A stretch of DNA of 64,000 nucleotides from Pseudomonas fluorescens (GCA_902825215.1 LR782234.1:3844001-3908000); one strand, 5' to 3'. Shown: positions 9,774 to 21,654, numbered from the stretch's first letter. Notes: generated by a model from the letters alone, not told the origin. Made by a program: numbers and translations.

Positions 9774-11609
9774 ATGGCCGCACCTGCTTCGCCGCTGTCC
9801 CACGATGCGATCGTCCAGACGTCCTGGCAACGTTGTCGCGCGTTCGGTCTCGACCACCAGAGCACCCCGGCCTTCGATCAACTGCCCGCCGCCGGCATTG
9901 CACAACTGCTCGACCGCCATCATTCACTGGTGCAGACCACGCATCAGGAAGTCCTGCCTTATTACGAAAACATCCTCAGCAACTCGAACTGCCTGATCAT
10001 GCTCGCCGACAATCAGGGCCAGGTACTGACTTCGTGGGGCACCCAGCGTTTTATCGAACCGAACCTGGCGCGCGGCTTTCAGGCCGGGGCGAGCTGGATG
10101 GAGCGCTGCAGCGGCACCAATGCGATCGGCACCGCGCTGGCCTGTGAGCAGGCGGTGCACATCGAACACGATGAACACTTTCTCAAGGCCAACCGCTTCA
10201 TGACCGGTTCCGCCGCGCCGATTTTCGACGCCGAACGCAAGGTCATCGCCGTGCTCGATGTGTCCAGCGACAGCTACCTGCCGCCCTCGCACACCCTGGG
10301 CATGGTCAAGATGATGAGCCAGACCGTGGAGAACCGGCTGATTCTCAACCTGTTCCATGGCCAGCACTTCCAACTGACCTTCAACACCGGGTTGAACAAC
10401 CTCGACAGCCAGTGGGCCGGATTGCTGATCTTCGATGAGAGCGGTCAGGTGCTGTCGGCCAATCGCCGCGCGGACAATCTGCTCGGTGTGCGCTTGTCGC
10501 GGGTCAGTGTTGAAAGCCTGTTCAAGGTCTCGCTGCTGGAGCTGATCAATCAGCCGGACGGTTTGCCATTCGCCTTGCAGACTTCCGGGCGTAACCGTTT
10601 TCAGTGTCTGTTGAAACGGCCGAAACAGGCGCCCGTGCAGGCCCGAGTATTTGTAGCCGAGGACAAGCCAGCGTCGCCAAGCGCGATCAGCCTCAACAGC
10701 CTGCATTTCGGCGACAGCCGCGTGGAAAAAGCCGTGCGTCAGGCTGAGCGTTTGCTGGAAAAAGACATCCCGCTGCTGATCCACGGTGAGACCGGCGTCG
10801 GCAAAGAGGTGTTCGTCAAAGCCCTGCATCAAGCCAGCTCGCGGAACAAACAGGCTTTCATCGCAGTGAATTGCGCGGCGATCCCCGCCGAACTGGTCGA
10901 GTCCGAGCTGTTTGGTTACGAGAAAGGCGCGTTCACCGGCGCCAACCAGAAAGGCAGCATCGGCCTGATTCGCAAGGCCGACAAGGGCACGCTGTTTCTC
11001 GATGAGATTGGCGATATGCCGCTGCCAACCCAGGCGCGCTTGTTGCGGGTGTTGCAGGAGCGTTGCGTGCAGCCGGTGGGCAGTAGTGAGTTGTTCCCGG
11101 TGGATCTGCGGATCATCTCGGCGACCAACCGCTCGCTGCGCGAACAGGTGCAGTTGGGGCGGTTTCGCGAGGATCTGTATTACCGCATTGGCGGGCTGAC
11201 CCTGGAATTGCCGCCGCTGCGTGAGCGCAGTGATAAACAGGCGTTGTTCAAGCGGCTGTGGGAGCAGCATCGTGAGCCGACGCAGTGGGCGGGTTTGAGC
11301 TCAGAGGTGCTGGAGTTGTTTGAGAAGCATCCGTGGCCGGGGAATTTGCGTCAGGTCAGCAGCGTGATGCAGGTGGCGCTGGCCATGGCCGAGGAGCAAC
11401 CGGTACGACCGGAGCACTTGCCGGATGATTTTTTTGTCGATCTGGAGATGGAGCCGGTGGAGACCTGCGCCCCGTTAGGGATTGATCTGAACGATGTCGA
11501 GGCGTTGAACCGGGAGTTGAAGGCTTCCGGGGGGAATATTTCGCATCTGGCGCGGCGGTTGGGGGTTAGCCGGAATACGCTTTACAAGCGGTTGCGGCAA
11601 GTTGAATGA
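9774..11609 (+). CDS. sigma-54-dependent activator, AcoR family
   Basis: A 611-residue enhancer-binding protein. The N-terminal GAF-type sensor (about residues 55-205, with SWMERCSGTNAIGTAL) is followed by a linker/PAS-like region, then the AAA+ domain with Walker A GETGVGKE (near 339), GAFTGA (near 385, the sigma-54 contact loop) and Walker B GTLFLDEIGD. A Fis-type helix-turn-helix (GGNISHLARRLGVSRNTLYK) closes the protein. It is divergent from the ABC importer operon, which has a sigma-54 promoter, so it very likely activates that operon in response to the substrate or a derivative. Confidence 0.92.
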   Translation: MAAPASPLSHDAIVQTSWQRCRAFGLDHQSTPAFDQLPAAGIAQLLDRHHSLVQTTHQEVLPYYENILSNSNCLIMLADNQGQVLTSWGTQRFIEPNLARGFQAGASWMERCSGTNAIGTALACEQAVHIEHDEHFLKANRFMTGSAAPIFDAERKVIAVLDVSSDSYLPPSHTLGMVKMMSQTVENRLILNLFHGQHFQLTFNTGLNNLDSQWAGLLIFDESGQVLSANRRADNLLGVRLSRVSVESLFKVSLLELINQPDGLPFALQTSGRNRFQCLLKRPKQAPVQARVFVAEDKPASPSAISLNSLHFGDSRVEKAVRQAERLLEKDIPLLIHGETGVGKEVFVKALHQASSRNKQAFIAVNCAAIPAELVESELFGYEKGAFTGANQKGSIGLIRKADKGTLFLDEIGDMPLPTQARLLRVLQERCVQPVGSSELFPVDLRIISATNRSLREQVQLGRFREDLYYRIGGLTLELPPLRERSDKQALFKRLWEQHREPTQWAGLSSEVLELFEKHPWPGNLRQVSSVMQVALAMAEEQPVRPEHLPDDFFVDLEMEPVETCAPLGIDLNDVEALNRELKASGGNISHLARRLGVSRNTLYKRLRQVE

Positions 11610-11630
11610 CACGTTGTCTGGACGGGCCTC

Positions 11631-11656
11631 TTCGCGAGCAGGCTCGCTCCCACAGG
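11631..11656. repeat. single REP palindrome
   Basis: One copy of the GAGCGAGCCTGCTCGCG-family REP just after the activator stop codon. Confidence 0.85.
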
Positions 11657-11681
11657 GGATTTGTGTCGTGCATTGAAAGTC

Positions 11682-11791
11682 GATCGTTCCCACGCTCTGC
11701 GTGGGAATGCAGCCCGGGACGCTCTGCGTCCCTGCAGAGCCGAACGCGGAGCGTCCGTTGAGGCATTCCCACGCAGAGCGTGGGAACGATC
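11682..11791. repeat. long inverted repeat, GTTCCCACGCTCTGCGTGG family
   Basis: A complex palindrome with outer arms ATCGTTCCCACGCTCTGCG and its complement, and an inner GACGCTCTGCGTCCC hairpin. Related copies are at 16436-16546 and 21525-21637. It lies just beyond the 3' end of cysS. Confidence 0.88.
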
Positions 11792-11813
11792 AAGCAACAT
11801 CGCAGGCGCCTAC

Positions 11814-13196
11814 TCAGTCAGCCAGACGCCAGGTAGTCCCACCCTTGCCATCTTCGAGCACCACGCCCATCGCCGTGAGCTGATCACGAATGCGGTCCGA
11901 CTCGGCCCAGTCCTTCGCAGCCCGAGCCGCCAGACGCGCGGCAATCAGCGCATCGACTTCAGCCGCATCGACACGCCCTTCGGCGCCCGCCTGCAGGAAG
12001 TCATCCGCTTCGAGCTGCAACACGCCCAGCACGCTGGCCAGTTCTTTCAAACGCGCCGCCAGCCCCGCCGCTGCATCGAGATCGCTCTCGCGCAGGCGGT
12101 TGATCTCGCGCACCATCTCGAACAGCACGGCGCACGCTTCAGGGGTGCCGAAGTCGTCGTTCATCACCGCAGTGAAACGCTCAACGAACGCTTCGCCGCC
12201 GGCCGGCGCCACGTTCGGCAGGCCTTTCAACGCGTGGTAGAAACGCTCCAGTGCGCCCTTGGCGTCCTTGAGGTTGTCTTCCGAGTAGTTGATCGCGCTG
12301 CGATAGTGGCTCGACACCAGCAGGTAACGCACGACTTCCGGGTGGTACTTTTCCAGCACGTCGCGGATGGTGAAGAAGTTGTTCAACGACTTGGACATCT
12401 TCTCGCCGTTGATGCGGATCATCCCGCAATGCATCCACGCGTTGGCGTAGGTCTTGCCGGTGGCCGCTTCGCTCTGGGCGATTTCGTTTTCGTGGTGCGG
12501 GAACTCAAGATCGCTGCCGCCGCCATGAATATCGAAAGTCTCCCCCAGGCAGCAGGTCGACATCACCGAGCACTCGATGTGCCAGCCCGGACGCCCGGCG
12601 CCCCACGGCGATTCCCAGCTCGGCTCACCCGGCTTGGCGGCTTTCCACAGGACGAAGTCGAGCGGGTCCTGTTTCGACTCGTCGACTTCGATGCGTGCGC
12701 CGATACGCAGGTCTTCGATTTTCTTGCGCGACAGCTTGCCGTAGCCCATGAATTTGGCGACGCGGTAGTACACGTCGCCGTTGCCCGGGGCGTAGGCGTA
12801 ACCCTTGTCGATCAGCGCCTGGATCATCGCGTGCATCCCAGCGATGTGATCGGTGGCGCGCGGCTCCATGTCCGGCTTCTGGATGTTCAGGCGCGCTTCG
12901 TCTTCGTGCATCGCGGCGATCATGCGTTCGGTCAACGCTTCGAACGATTCACCGTTCTCGCGCGCACGATTGATGATCTTGTCGTCGATGTCGGTGATGT
13001 TGCGCACGTAGGTCAGGTCGTAGCCGCTGAAGCGCAGCCAGCGCGTCACCAGGTCGAACGCGACCATGCTGCGGCCGTGGCCGAGGTGGCAGTAGTCGTA
13101 CACGGTCATCCCGCAGACATACATGCGCACCTTGTTGCCATCCAGCGGCTTGAAGACTTCTTTGCTCTTGGTGAGCGTGTTGTAGATCGTCAGCAC
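11814..13196 (-). CDS. cysS: cysteine-tRNA ligase
   Basis: Class I aminoacyl-tRNA synthetase charging tRNA-Cys; 460 residues, the usual length. The HIGH motif is HLGH (near 37), preceded by the zinc-binding YVCGMTVYD; further zinc ligands are in WHIECSVM and the histidines of [15 protein letters not shown]; the KMSKS loop is intact (KMSKSLNN). The start codon is GTG at 13196 with AAGGAA about 6 bp upstream. It follows glnS by 21 bp and is probably cotranscribed with it. Confidence 0.96.
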   Translation of the reverse strand: MLTIYNTLTKSKEVFKPLDGNKVRMYVCGMTVYDYCHLGHGRSMVAFDLVTRWLRFSGYDLTYVRNITDIDDKIINRARENGESFEALTERMIAAMHEDEARLNIQKPDMEPRATDHIAGMHAMIQALIDKGYAYAPGNGDVYYRVAKFMGYGKLSRKKIEDLRIGARIEVDESKQDPLDFVLWKAAKPGEPSWESPWGAGRPGWHIECSVMSTCCLGETFDIHGGGSDLEFPHHENEIAQSEAATGKTYANAWMHCGMIRINGEKMSKSLNNFFTIRDVLEKYHPEVVRYLLVSSHYRSAINYSEDNLKDAKGALERFYHALKGLPNVAPAGGEAFVERFTAVMNDDFGTPEACAVLFEMVREINRLRESDLDAAAGLAARLKELASVLGVLQLEADDFLQAGAEGRVDAAEVDALIAARLAARAAKDWAESDRIRDQLTAMGVVLEDGKGGTTWRLAD

Positions 13197-13217
13197 GTTA
13201 ATTTCCTTGACGCTGTC

Positions 13218-14915
<1,698 letters not shown>

Positions 14916-15164
14916 AGGATCCTTGACTTACATGTGCGCGGCCGCAGAGGGGGCCAGACAAAACAAAGCCGCTATCATAGCCGATGCTGTCAAGGGGCTG
15001 ACAGAGCAGGCTCCATAAAGCGGCGCATTTAATCGCGGGGAAATGAAAAACCGCCTCGAAATTCGCGCCTGTCACGCTAAACTGCGCACCTTGGCCGAAG
15101 CAGGCTGAACCGGTTGCGGGGCTGAAGGTCCCAAAACCACGAATTCCTCAGAAGAGTAGCGATC
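14916..15164. promoter_or_regulatory. divergent promoter region between glnS and ppiB
   Basis: A 249-bp gap with no gene. It must hold the promoters of glnS (minus) and ppiB (plus). No unambiguous -35/-10 pair or operator was picked out. Confidence 0.4.
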
Positions 15165-15671
15165 ATGACTCAAGTCAAACTGACCACCAACCATGGCGAC
15201 ATCGTCATCGAACTGAACGCTGACAAGGCGCCGATCACCGTCGCCAACTTCATCGAATACGTTAACGCCGGTCACTACACCAACACCGTGTTCCACCGCG
15301 TCATCGGTAACTTCATGATCCAGGGCGGCGGTTTCGAGCCAGGCATGAAAGAGAAGAAAGACAAGCGTCCAAGCATCCAGAACGAAGCCGACAACGGTCT
15401 CTCCAACGACAAGTACACCGTCGCCATGGCCCGCACCATGGAGCCGCATTCGGCTTCGGCGCAGTTCTTCATCAACGTTGCCGACAACACCTTCCTCAAC
15501 CACAGCGGCAAGAACGTGCAGGGCTGGGGCTACGCGGTATTCGGTAAAGTCACCGCCGGCACCGACGTTGTCGACAAGATCAAAGGCGTGTCGACCACTT
15601 CCAAGGCCGGCCACCAGGACGTGCCAGCAGACGACGTGATCATCGAGAAAGCCGAGATCATCGCCGCGTGA
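15165..15671 (+). CDS. ppiB: cytoplasmic peptidyl-prolyl cis-trans isomerase B (cyclophilin)
   Basis: A 168-residue cyclophilin without a signal peptide, catalysing proline isomerisation during folding. The active-site segments [13 protein letters not shown] (with the catalytic arginine) and [11 protein letters not shown] are intact. Its stop codon overlaps the GTG start of lpxH by four bases, a coupling seen in many Pseudomonas genomes. Confidence 0.95.
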   Translation: MTQVKLTTNHGDIVIELNADKAPITVANFIEYVNAGHYTNTVFHRVIGNFMIQGGGFEPGMKEKKDKRPSIQNEADNGLSNDKYTVAMARTMEPHSASAQFFINVADNTFLNHSGKNVQGWGYAVFGKVTAGTDVVDKIKGVSTTSKAGHQDVPADDVIIEKAEIIAA

Positions 15672-16420
15672 TATTGCTGATTTCAGATTTGCATCTGGAA
15701 GAGGAACGCCCGGACATTACCCGGGCGTTTCTGGATTTGCTCGCCGGACGCGCCCGCTCGGCGAGTGCCCTGTACATCCTTGGCGACTTTTTCGAGGCGT
15801 GGATCGGCGACGACGCCATGACGCCCTTCCAGCGCTCCATCTGCCAGGCCCTGCGCGACTTGAGCGACAGCGGCACGGCCATTTTCCTCATGCACGGCAA
15901 TCGCGACTTCATGCTCGGCAAGGCCTTTTGCAAACAGGCCGGCTGCACGCTGTTGAAGGACCCGAGTGTCGTGCAGTTCTACGGCGAGCCAGTGCTGTTG
16001 ATGCACGGCGACAGCCTGTGTACCCGCGACGTCGGCTACATGAAGCTGCGCCGCTACCTGCGCAACCCGGTTACCTTGTTCATCCTGCGCAACCTGCCGT
16101 TGCGCACGCGCCATAAACTGGCGCGCAAGCTGCGCAATGAAAGCCGGGCGCAGACGCGGATGAAGGCCAATGACATTGTCGATGTCACGCCCGAGGAGAT
16201 TCCGCGAATCATGCAAGACTTCGGCGTGAAAACCCTGATCCACGGCCACACCCATCGCCCGGCGATTCACAAACTGCAGCTGGGCGAGCAAGCGGCCAAG
16301 CGCATTGTGCTGGGGGACTGGGATCGTCAGGGTTGGGCGTTGCAGGTGGATGAGAGCGGGTATGCGCTGGCCCCGTTCGACTTCGCCCCGCCACCAGCCC
16401 TGCCCGCCCCCACCGAATGA
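15668..16420 (+). CDS. lpxH: UDP-2,3-diacylglucosamine diphosphatase
   Basis: Metallophosphoesterase of lipid A synthesis that cleaves UDP-2,3-diacylglucosamine to lipid X and UMP at the inner membrane. The protein is 250 residues with all metal-binding blocks: [26 protein letters not shown] and HGHTHRP. It starts with GTG at 15668, overlapping the ppiB stop (GTGA). Confidence 0.95.
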   Translation: MILLISDLHLEEERPDITRAFLDLLAGRARSASALYILGDFFEAWIGDDAMTPFQRSICQALRDLSDSGTAIFLMHGNRDFMLGKAFCKQAGCTLLKDPSVVQFYGEPVLLMHGDSLCTRDVGYMKLRRYLRNPVTLFILRNLPLRTRHKLARKLRNESRAQTRMKANDIVDVTPEEIPRIMQDFGVKTLIHGHTHRPAIHKLQLGEQAAKRIVLGDWDRQGWALQVDESGYALAPFDFAPPPALPAPTE

Positions 16421-16435
16421 TCGTCCCCTGCGCAT

Positions 16436-16546
16436 GATCGTTCCCACGCTCTGCGTGGGAATGCCTCTACGGACGCTCCGCGTTCGGCTCTGGATGGGAC
16501 GCAGAGTGTCCCGGGCTGCATTCCCACGCTGAGCATGGGAACGATT
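16436..16546. repeat. long inverted repeat, GTTCCCACGCTCTGCGTGG family
   Basis: Same family as the element at 11682-11791. It fills the gap between the convergent lpxH and emrB genes. Confidence 0.88.
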
Positions 16547-16556
16547 TTCGGGGAGA

Positions 16557-18086
16557 TCAGTGACCGCTGGCAGCAGGCCCTGCCTTGGCAGCAAACGGCG
16601 GCTTCGCCAGCCACACAATCAATATCAACCCCATAAACCCCCACCCCAACAGCGTGAAGTAATCCACGGTCGACAACATATACGCCTGACTGGACAGGAT
16701 CTGATCCACCTGCGCATACGCCGGCTGACTCGCCCCGCCCAGCGCATGCAAGGTCTCGCGCGTGGCCGGTTCGAAGGTGCTGATGCTCTCGCTCATATAG
16801 GCATGATGCTGATTCGCCCGGCGAATCCAGATCCACGTGGTCAGCGACGCCGCAAAGCTGCCGCCCAAGGTCCGCAGGAATGTCGCCAGGCCGGCCCCGT
16901 CGGCAATCTGGCTCGGCGGCAGATCCGACATCAGAATGCTCAGCGTCGGCATGAAGAACAGCGCCACGCCAATGCCCATGAACAATTGCACCAGAGCGAT
17001 GTGCTGGAAGTCGACTTCGTTGGTGAACTCGGCGCGCATGAAGCAGCTCAGGCCGATCGCCAGAAACGCCAGCCCGGCGAGCAGGCGCAGGTCGAATTTG
17101 TGCGCGTACTTGCCGACAAATGGCGACAGCAGCACCGGCAGAATACCGATCGGCGCCACGGCCAGACCGGCCCAGGTCGCGGTGTAGCCCATCTGCGTCT
17201 GCAGCCATTGCGGCAGGATCAGGTTGATGCCGAAGAAGCCGGCGTAACCCAAGACCAACACCAGCGTGCCGATGCGGAAGTTGCGGTAGGCGAACAAGCG
17301 CAGATTGACCACCGGATGCTGGTCAGTCATTTCCCAGATCACGAACACCGCCAGCGCGACCACGGAAATTGCCGCGCCGATAATGATGAAGTTCGACTCG
17401 AACCAGTCCAGATCATTGCCCTTGTCGAGGATCACCTGCAGCGCGCCGACACCGATGATCAGCGAGATCAGCCCGACGTAGTCCATCGGCTGGCGGCTGG
17501 TCACCACCGGCCGCTTGGCCAGTTGCGAACGCACCACCATCACCGCAAAAATCCCGATCGGCACGTTGATGAAGAAGATCCACGGCCAGCTATAACTGTC
17601 GGTGATCCAGCCGCCGAGAATCGGCCCGGCAATCGGCGCGACCACCGTGACCATCGCCAGCAAGGCCAGCGCCATCCCGCGTTTCGCCGGCGGATACACC
17701 GCGATCAACAGCGTCTGCGTCATCGGGTACAGCGGCCCGGCGACCAGCCCTTGCAGGACCCGGAAACCGATCAGCTCGGGCATCGATGTAGAAATACCGC
17801 AGAGAAACGATGCCAGCACAAACAGCATCGTCGCCCACAGAAACAGTTTCACCTCGCCGAAGCGGCGGCTGAGCCAGCCGGTCAGCGGCAGCGCGATCGC
17901 GTTGCTCACGGCGAACGAAGTGATCACCCAGGTGCCCTGCTCCGAACTCACCCCCAGGTTGCCGGAAATCGTCGGCAGCGCCACGTTGGCGATGGTGGTG
18001 TCGAGCACCTGCATGAACGTCGCCAGCGACAGGCCAATGGTGCTGAGCAACAGGCTGGGCGGCGTGAAAGAAGCGTTATTGCTCAT
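16557..18086 (-). CDS. emrB: DHA2-family MFS drug efflux permease (EmrB type)
   Basis: Inner-membrane proton/drug antiporter of 509 residues with 14 predicted membrane segments. Family motifs include LDTTIANVALPTISG (motif D1 near residue 30), WLSRRFGEVKLFLW (motif A) and VLQGLVAGPLYPMTQTLL. The ATG at 18086 (MSNNASF) was chosen over one 45 bp upstream because it fits family N-termini. It is the last gene of the marR-outer membrane factor-emrA-emrB operon, separated from emrA by a REPIN. Substrates are unknown. Confidence 0.92.
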   Translation of the reverse strand: MSNNASFTPPSLLLSTIGLSLATFMQVLDTTIANVALPTISGNLGVSSEQGTWVITSFAVSNAIALPLTGWLSRRFGEVKLFLWATMLFVLASFLCGISTSMPELIGFRVLQGLVAGPLYPMTQTLLIAVYPPAKRGMALALLAMVTVVAPIAGPILGGWITDSYSWPWIFFINVPIGIFAVMVVRSQLAKRPVVTSRQPMDYVGLISLIIGVGALQVILDKGNDLDWFESNFIIIGAAISVVALAVFVIWEMTDQHPVVNLRLFAYRNFRIGTLVLVLGYAGFFGINLILPQWLQTQMGYTATWAGLAVAPIGILPVLLSPFVGKYAHKFDLRLLAGLAFLAIGLSCFMRAEFTNEVDFQHIALVQLFMGIGVALFFMPTLSILMSDLPPSQIADGAGLATFLRTLGGSFAASLTTWIWIRRANQHHAYMSESISTFEPATRETLHALGGASQPAYAQVDQILSSQAYMLSTVDYFTLLGWGFMGLILIVWLAKPPFAAKAGPAASGH

Positions 18087-18138
18087 GGTGGATCCTATGA
18101 AACCTGAGAGGCGCTGCGCCATGGCAGGCACAGCTGCC

Positions 18139-18233
18139 CCTGTGGGAGCGAGCCTGCTCGCGAAGGCGGTGGATCAGCCGACATTTATGTTGAATGTCAG
18201 TCAGCATTCGCGAGCAGGCTCGCTCCCACAGGG
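18139..18233. repeat. REPIN inside the efflux operon
   Basis: Inverted pair of GAGCGAGCCTGCTCGCG-family REPs between the emrA stop and the emrB start. Confidence 0.9.
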
Positions 18234-18247
18234 TTTGGGGTCAGCAT

Positions 18248-19450
18248 TCAGCGCTGTGCGGTTTTGCTCGTCGCGGCGCTGTTGTCGTGGATCAGCTGGG
18301 CAATCATCGCGTCGGCCTCGGCCAGTTGGCGGTCATACACATTGGTGCTGAACGAGGCTTTTTGCGGTGGCTGTTGCGCCAGCACCGGGCCACTCTGGTC
18401 GTGCAGGTTGACTTCGACATTGGTCGACAGACCGACGCGCAGCGGATGTTTGGCCAGCTCTTCGGCATTGATGTGAATCCGCACCGGCACGCGCTGGACG
18501 ATCTTGATCCAGTTACCGGTGGCGTTCTGCGCTGGCAGCAAGGCAAACGCGCTGCCGGTGCCGGCGCCGAGGCTGTCGACGGTGCCGCTGTACTTGACGT
18601 CGCTGCCGTACAGGTCGGCTTCGATGTCCACTGGCTGACCGATGCGCATGTCACGCAGTTGGGTTTCCTTGAAGTTGGCGTCGATCCACAGTTGATTCAG
18701 CGGGATCACCGCCATCAGCGCGGTGCCCGGCTGTACACGCTGACCGAGCTGCACGGTACGCTTGGCGACGTAACCGGTCACCGGGGCAATCAAGGTGCTG
18801 CGCGCATTGGTCAGGTAGGCCTGACGCAAATCGGCCGCCGCCGACATCACGTCCGGATGCGAGGACACCACGGTGTCATCGACCAGCGCACTGGTGGTTT
18901 TCAGTTGCTGTTTGGCGTTAGCCAAAGCGTTCTGCGCCGAGGTCAGATCGTCGCGAGCGTGAGACAGTTCTTCCTGGGAAATCGCCCCGCCCTGCGCCAG
19001 ATTCTTGCGGCGGTTGTAGTTGTCCTGCGCTTTCTGCACTTCGGCCTGTTGCGCGTTGACCTGGGCTTTCATGCCGTCGACGTTGCTGTACAAGCCGCGC
19101 ACCTGACGCACGGTGCGCGCCAGTTTGGCCTTGGCACTTTGCAGGCCGACTTCGGCGTCGTTGGGGTCGAAGTTGACCAGCACCTGGCCTTCCTGGACCA
19201 GATCACCGTCGTCAGCGCCAATGCTGACCACGGTGCCGGTCACCAGCGGGGTGATTTCCACGACGTTGCCGTTGACGTAGGCGTCGTCGGTGCTTTCGCT
19301 CCAGCGGCCGATGAATTCGTGATACGCCCAGACGCCAGCAATGGCGAGCAGGACGACCACGGCCAGGGTCAGCAGCATCACCTTGCGTTTGCGCGGGTTG
19401 CCGGTGTCCGGGGTGTTGTCTTGAGCTTGAGTGTTTTCGGCAGTGGCCAT
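18248..19450 (-). CDS. emrA: HlyD/EmrA-type membrane fusion protein
   Basis: Periplasmic adaptor of 400 residues that joins the EmrB permease to the outer-membrane channel. One N-terminal membrane anchor (residues about 24-45) is followed by a lipoyl-like half (YVNGNVVEITPLVTGTV), a coiled-coil hairpin (about 110-190), the second lipoyl half and a beta-barrel domain. It starts 15 bp after the outer-membrane factor gene. Confidence 0.93.
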   Translation of the reverse strand: MATAENTQAQDNTPDTGNPRKRKVMLLTLAVVVLLAIAGVWAYHEFIGRWSESTDDAYVNGNVVEITPLVTGTVVSIGADDGDLVQEGQVLVNFDPNDAEVGLQSAKAKLARTVRQVRGLYSNVDGMKAQVNAQQAEVQKAQDNYNRRKNLAQGGAISQEELSHARDDLTSAQNALANAKQQLKTTSALVDDTVVSSHPDVMSAAADLRQAYLTNARSTLIAPVTGYVAKRTVQLGQRVQPGTALMAVIPLNQLWIDANFKETQLRDMRIGQPVDIEADLYGSDVKYSGTVDSLGAGTGSAFALLPAQNATGNWIKIVQRVPVRIHINAEELAKHPLRVGLSTNVEVNLHDQSGPVLAQQPPQKASFSTNVYDRQLAEADAMIAQLIHDNSAATSKTAQR

Positions 19451-19465
19451 GACAAATACCTTGAA

Positions 19466-20935
19466 TTAGTTATGCGACGGGGCTGGGCTGGCGTTGGCTG
19501 CGGTCAGGGTTTCACCCTGGAAGCCACCGCCCAGCGCTTGCATCAGTTGAATCGACAGGTCGATCTGCTCGGCATTGAGCGTCGCCAGCTGACGCTGGGC
19601 CTGGAGCAATTGCTGCTCGATGCTGAGCACGTCCAGGTAGTTGCCGATGCCGGAACCGTAACGCTGGACTGCGGTGTTGTAAGAATCCTGAGCAATGTCG
19701 GTGGCGTGCTGTTGCGCACCGATCTGCCGGCCGATATCACGCAACTGGTTGATCGTGTCACCGACATCGCCAAGGGCTTTCACCAGGCTTTTGTTGTACT
19801 GCGCCACCGCGAGGTCGTAATCGGCGTCGCGGGCATCGAGATTGGCGCGCAGGCGCCCGCCGTCGAAAATCGGCAGCGACACGGTTGGCGCGATGTTGAA
19901 GAAACGACTGGCCGAGCCGAACATCGCGTCGCCCAACAGCGATTCGGCGCCCGCCGACGCGCTCAGGTTGAGATTGGGATAGAAGCGCGTCTTTGCCGCG
20001 TCGATGTCCTTGCTCGCCGCCTCGACACGCCAGCGCGCCGCGACCAGATCCGGGCGCCGGCCGAGCAGTTCGGCAGGCAACACCGACGGCACCGCCACGG
20101 CGCTGGCTTGCAGAACTTTTGGCCGGGCGATTTCGTTGCCGCGATCCGGGCCTTTGCCGAGCAATACCGCCAGCGCGACTTTGGCGCTGTGCAGGCGTTT
20201 TTCCGCGTCGATCAGGCTGGCTTGAGAACTGGCTTCCAGACTTTGCGTTTGCTGGAATTGATACTGGCTGTCGATCCCCGAACTCAGGCGGCGCTGGCTC
20301 AGGTCGAGCATCTGCCGGGTGCGCTTGAGGTCTTCGTTGGCCAGGTCATAAACGATATGTGCCTGGCCGAGATCGCTGTAGGCGCGGGCGACGTCAGCGG
20401 CCAGCGTCAGTTGCGCAGCCTGACGATCGACTTCGGCGGCGCGCGCCTCACCGAGCGCGGCTTCCCACGCATCGCGCTGGCCGCCCCACAGGTCGAAGTT
20501 GTAATTGAAGCCGGCGCTGACATTGCGCACCGTCGAATAGGCGCCGCCCTGCCCCAGCGGATCCTGATCACGGGCCAGCCGCGAACGGCTGATGCCGGCG
20601 CTGGCGTCGAGGGTCGGATAACGCTCGGCATCGGCAGCATACGCCGCAGCGCTGGCCTGATGGGCGCGGGCGGCGGCGATCTGCATGTCCGGGCTGTCGT
20701 GCAGCGCTTCGCGGATCAGGCCGTCGAGCTGCGGATCGCCGAGGCTGGTCCACCAATCGCTCTTCGGCCACGCCGCTGGCGACAGGCTGACGCCATCCAG
20801 AGACTGCGCTGTCTTGAGGTTCGCGGCGTCGAGGCGCTGACCTTCGGTATCGAGGCCGCTGTAATTGGCGCAACCGGCGAGGATCATCGCCGACAGCAGC
20901 AGGGTCAGGCTGCTGCGCAAGGTTTTACCGCTCAT
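19466..20935 (-). CDS. outer-membrane efflux lipoprotein, NodT/OprM family
   Basis: TolC-like outer-membrane channel of 489 residues. The N-terminus carries a lipobox (LLSAMILAGC, Cys near 22), so it is a lipoprotein; two OEP repeats follow with long coiled-coil helices. The ATG at 20935 is favoured by GGTGA just upstream; a GTG nine bases earlier is the alternative. The start overlaps the marR 3' end by 11 bp. With EmrA and EmrB it would form a complete tripartite pump. Confidence 0.93.
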   Translation of the reverse strand: MSGKTLRSSLTLLLSAMILAGCANYSGLDTEGQRLDAANLKTAQSLDGVSLSPAAWPKSDWWTSLGDPQLDGLIREALHDSPDMQIAAARAHQASAAAYAADAERYPTLDASAGISRSRLARDQDPLGQGGAYSTVRNVSAGFNYNFDLWGGQRDAWEAALGEARAAEVDRQAAQLTLAADVARAYSDLGQAHIVYDLANEDLKRTRQMLDLSQRRLSSGIDSQYQFQQTQSLEASSQASLIDAEKRLHSAKVALAVLLGKGPDRGNEIARPKVLQASAVAVPSVLPAELLGRRPDLVAARWRVEAASKDIDAAKTRFYPNLNLSASAGAESLLGDAMFGSASRFFNIAPTVSLPIFDGGRLRANLDARDADYDLAVAQYNKSLVKALGDVGDTINQLRDIGRQIGAQQHATDIAQDSYNTAVQRYGSGIGNYLDVLSIEQQLLQAQRQLATLNAEQIDLSIQLMQALGGGFQGETLTAANASPAPSHN

Positions 20936-21407
20936 TGTGGTCACCTAAGCGCTGGAGGGTGATCGGGTCACCGGCCGCCAGCAGGATTTTCTTCAGGAGG
21001 TATTCGAGGGTTTTCAGCTCTTCGCGGGAGATGGCACCGGCCAGTTCATTCATCGCATCGGCACCGATCTGCGGCAGGCGATCGGTCAGTTGCTGGCCCT
21101 GTCCGGTCAGTTTCAGCTGCACCTGCCGGCGATCGTCTTCGCTGCGTTGGCGAAGCAGAAAACCTTTCTGCTCCAGACGATCGAGCATGCGCGTCATCGA
21201 CCCGCTGTCCAGCGACAGATGCCGGCACAGCTCGGCCGGGGTGTCGACGCCGAACTGGGCCATGATGATCAGCACCTTGAACTGCGCGGCAGTGATGCCG
21301 TGGGGTTCCATGTGCGTATCGATGATCCGGTCCTTGAGCAGCGCGGCACGGCCGAGCAACAGGCCGAGATGGCAATGTTTGAATTCGTCGGGAGTGAAAT
21401 GCTTCAT
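20925..21407 (-). CDS. MarR-family repressor of the efflux operon
   Basis: A 160-residue winged-helix regulator with the MarR DNA-binding core (ELCRHLSLDSGSMTRMLDRLEQKGFLLRQRSEDDRRQ, described by its ends: residues about 60-96). Proteins of this family release DNA on binding phenolic ligands or drugs. It is the first gene of the operon, and two palindromic operators lie over its own promoter, so it very likely represses itself and the pump genes. Confidence 0.93.
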   Translation of the reverse strand: MKHFTPDEFKHCHLGLLLGRAALLKDRIIDTHMEPHGITAAQFKVLIIMAQFGVDTPAELCRHLSLDSGSMTRMLDRLEQKGFLLRQRSEDDRRQVQLKLTGQGQQLTDRLPQIGADAMNELAGAISREELKTLEYLLKKILLAAGDPITLQRLGDHNER

Positions 21408-21421
21408 GGGCGCACCTGATA

Positions 21422-21477
21422 ACTGCCTAGGCAGTGAATGTATGTCGAGATGTTACTGCTTAGGCAGCGAATGTCAA
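21422..21477 (-). promoter_or_regulatory. MarR-controlled promoter with two operators
   Basis: Minus-strand promoter TTGACA (21472-21477), 16-bp spacer, TAACAT. One operator, ACTGCTTAGGCAGC (21455-21468), lies exactly between the two boxes. A second, the perfect palindrome ACTGCCTAGGCAGT (21422-21435), is centred 33 bp downstream, about three helical turns away, between promoter and start codon. Confidence 0.78.
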
Positions 21478-21524
21478 CGCAATAGTTAGGGGGCTTGGTA
21501 ATTAGTTACTGACCGACCACACGG

Positions 21525-21637
21525 GATCGTTCCCACGCTCCGCGTGGGAATGCAGCTTGGGACGCTCTGCGTCCCTATCAGGAGCTGGGACGCAGAGCGC
21601 CCCTTGAGGCATTCCCACGCAGAGCGTGGGAACGATC
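21525..21637. repeat. long inverted repeat, GTTCCCACGCTCTGCGTGG family
   Basis: Third copy of this family, between the tamB 3' end and the efflux-operon promoter. Confidence 0.88.
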
Positions 21638-21654
21638 ATTAACGCAAGCGCGGT

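Noticed and set aside
18194-20962. A 922-codon open frame on the plus strand opposite the efflux genes
   Set aside because: It is antisense to emrA and the outer-membrane factor gene, whose products have full family motifs. Long antisense frames are expected in GC-rich Pseudomonas DNA, and this one has no recognisable domain.
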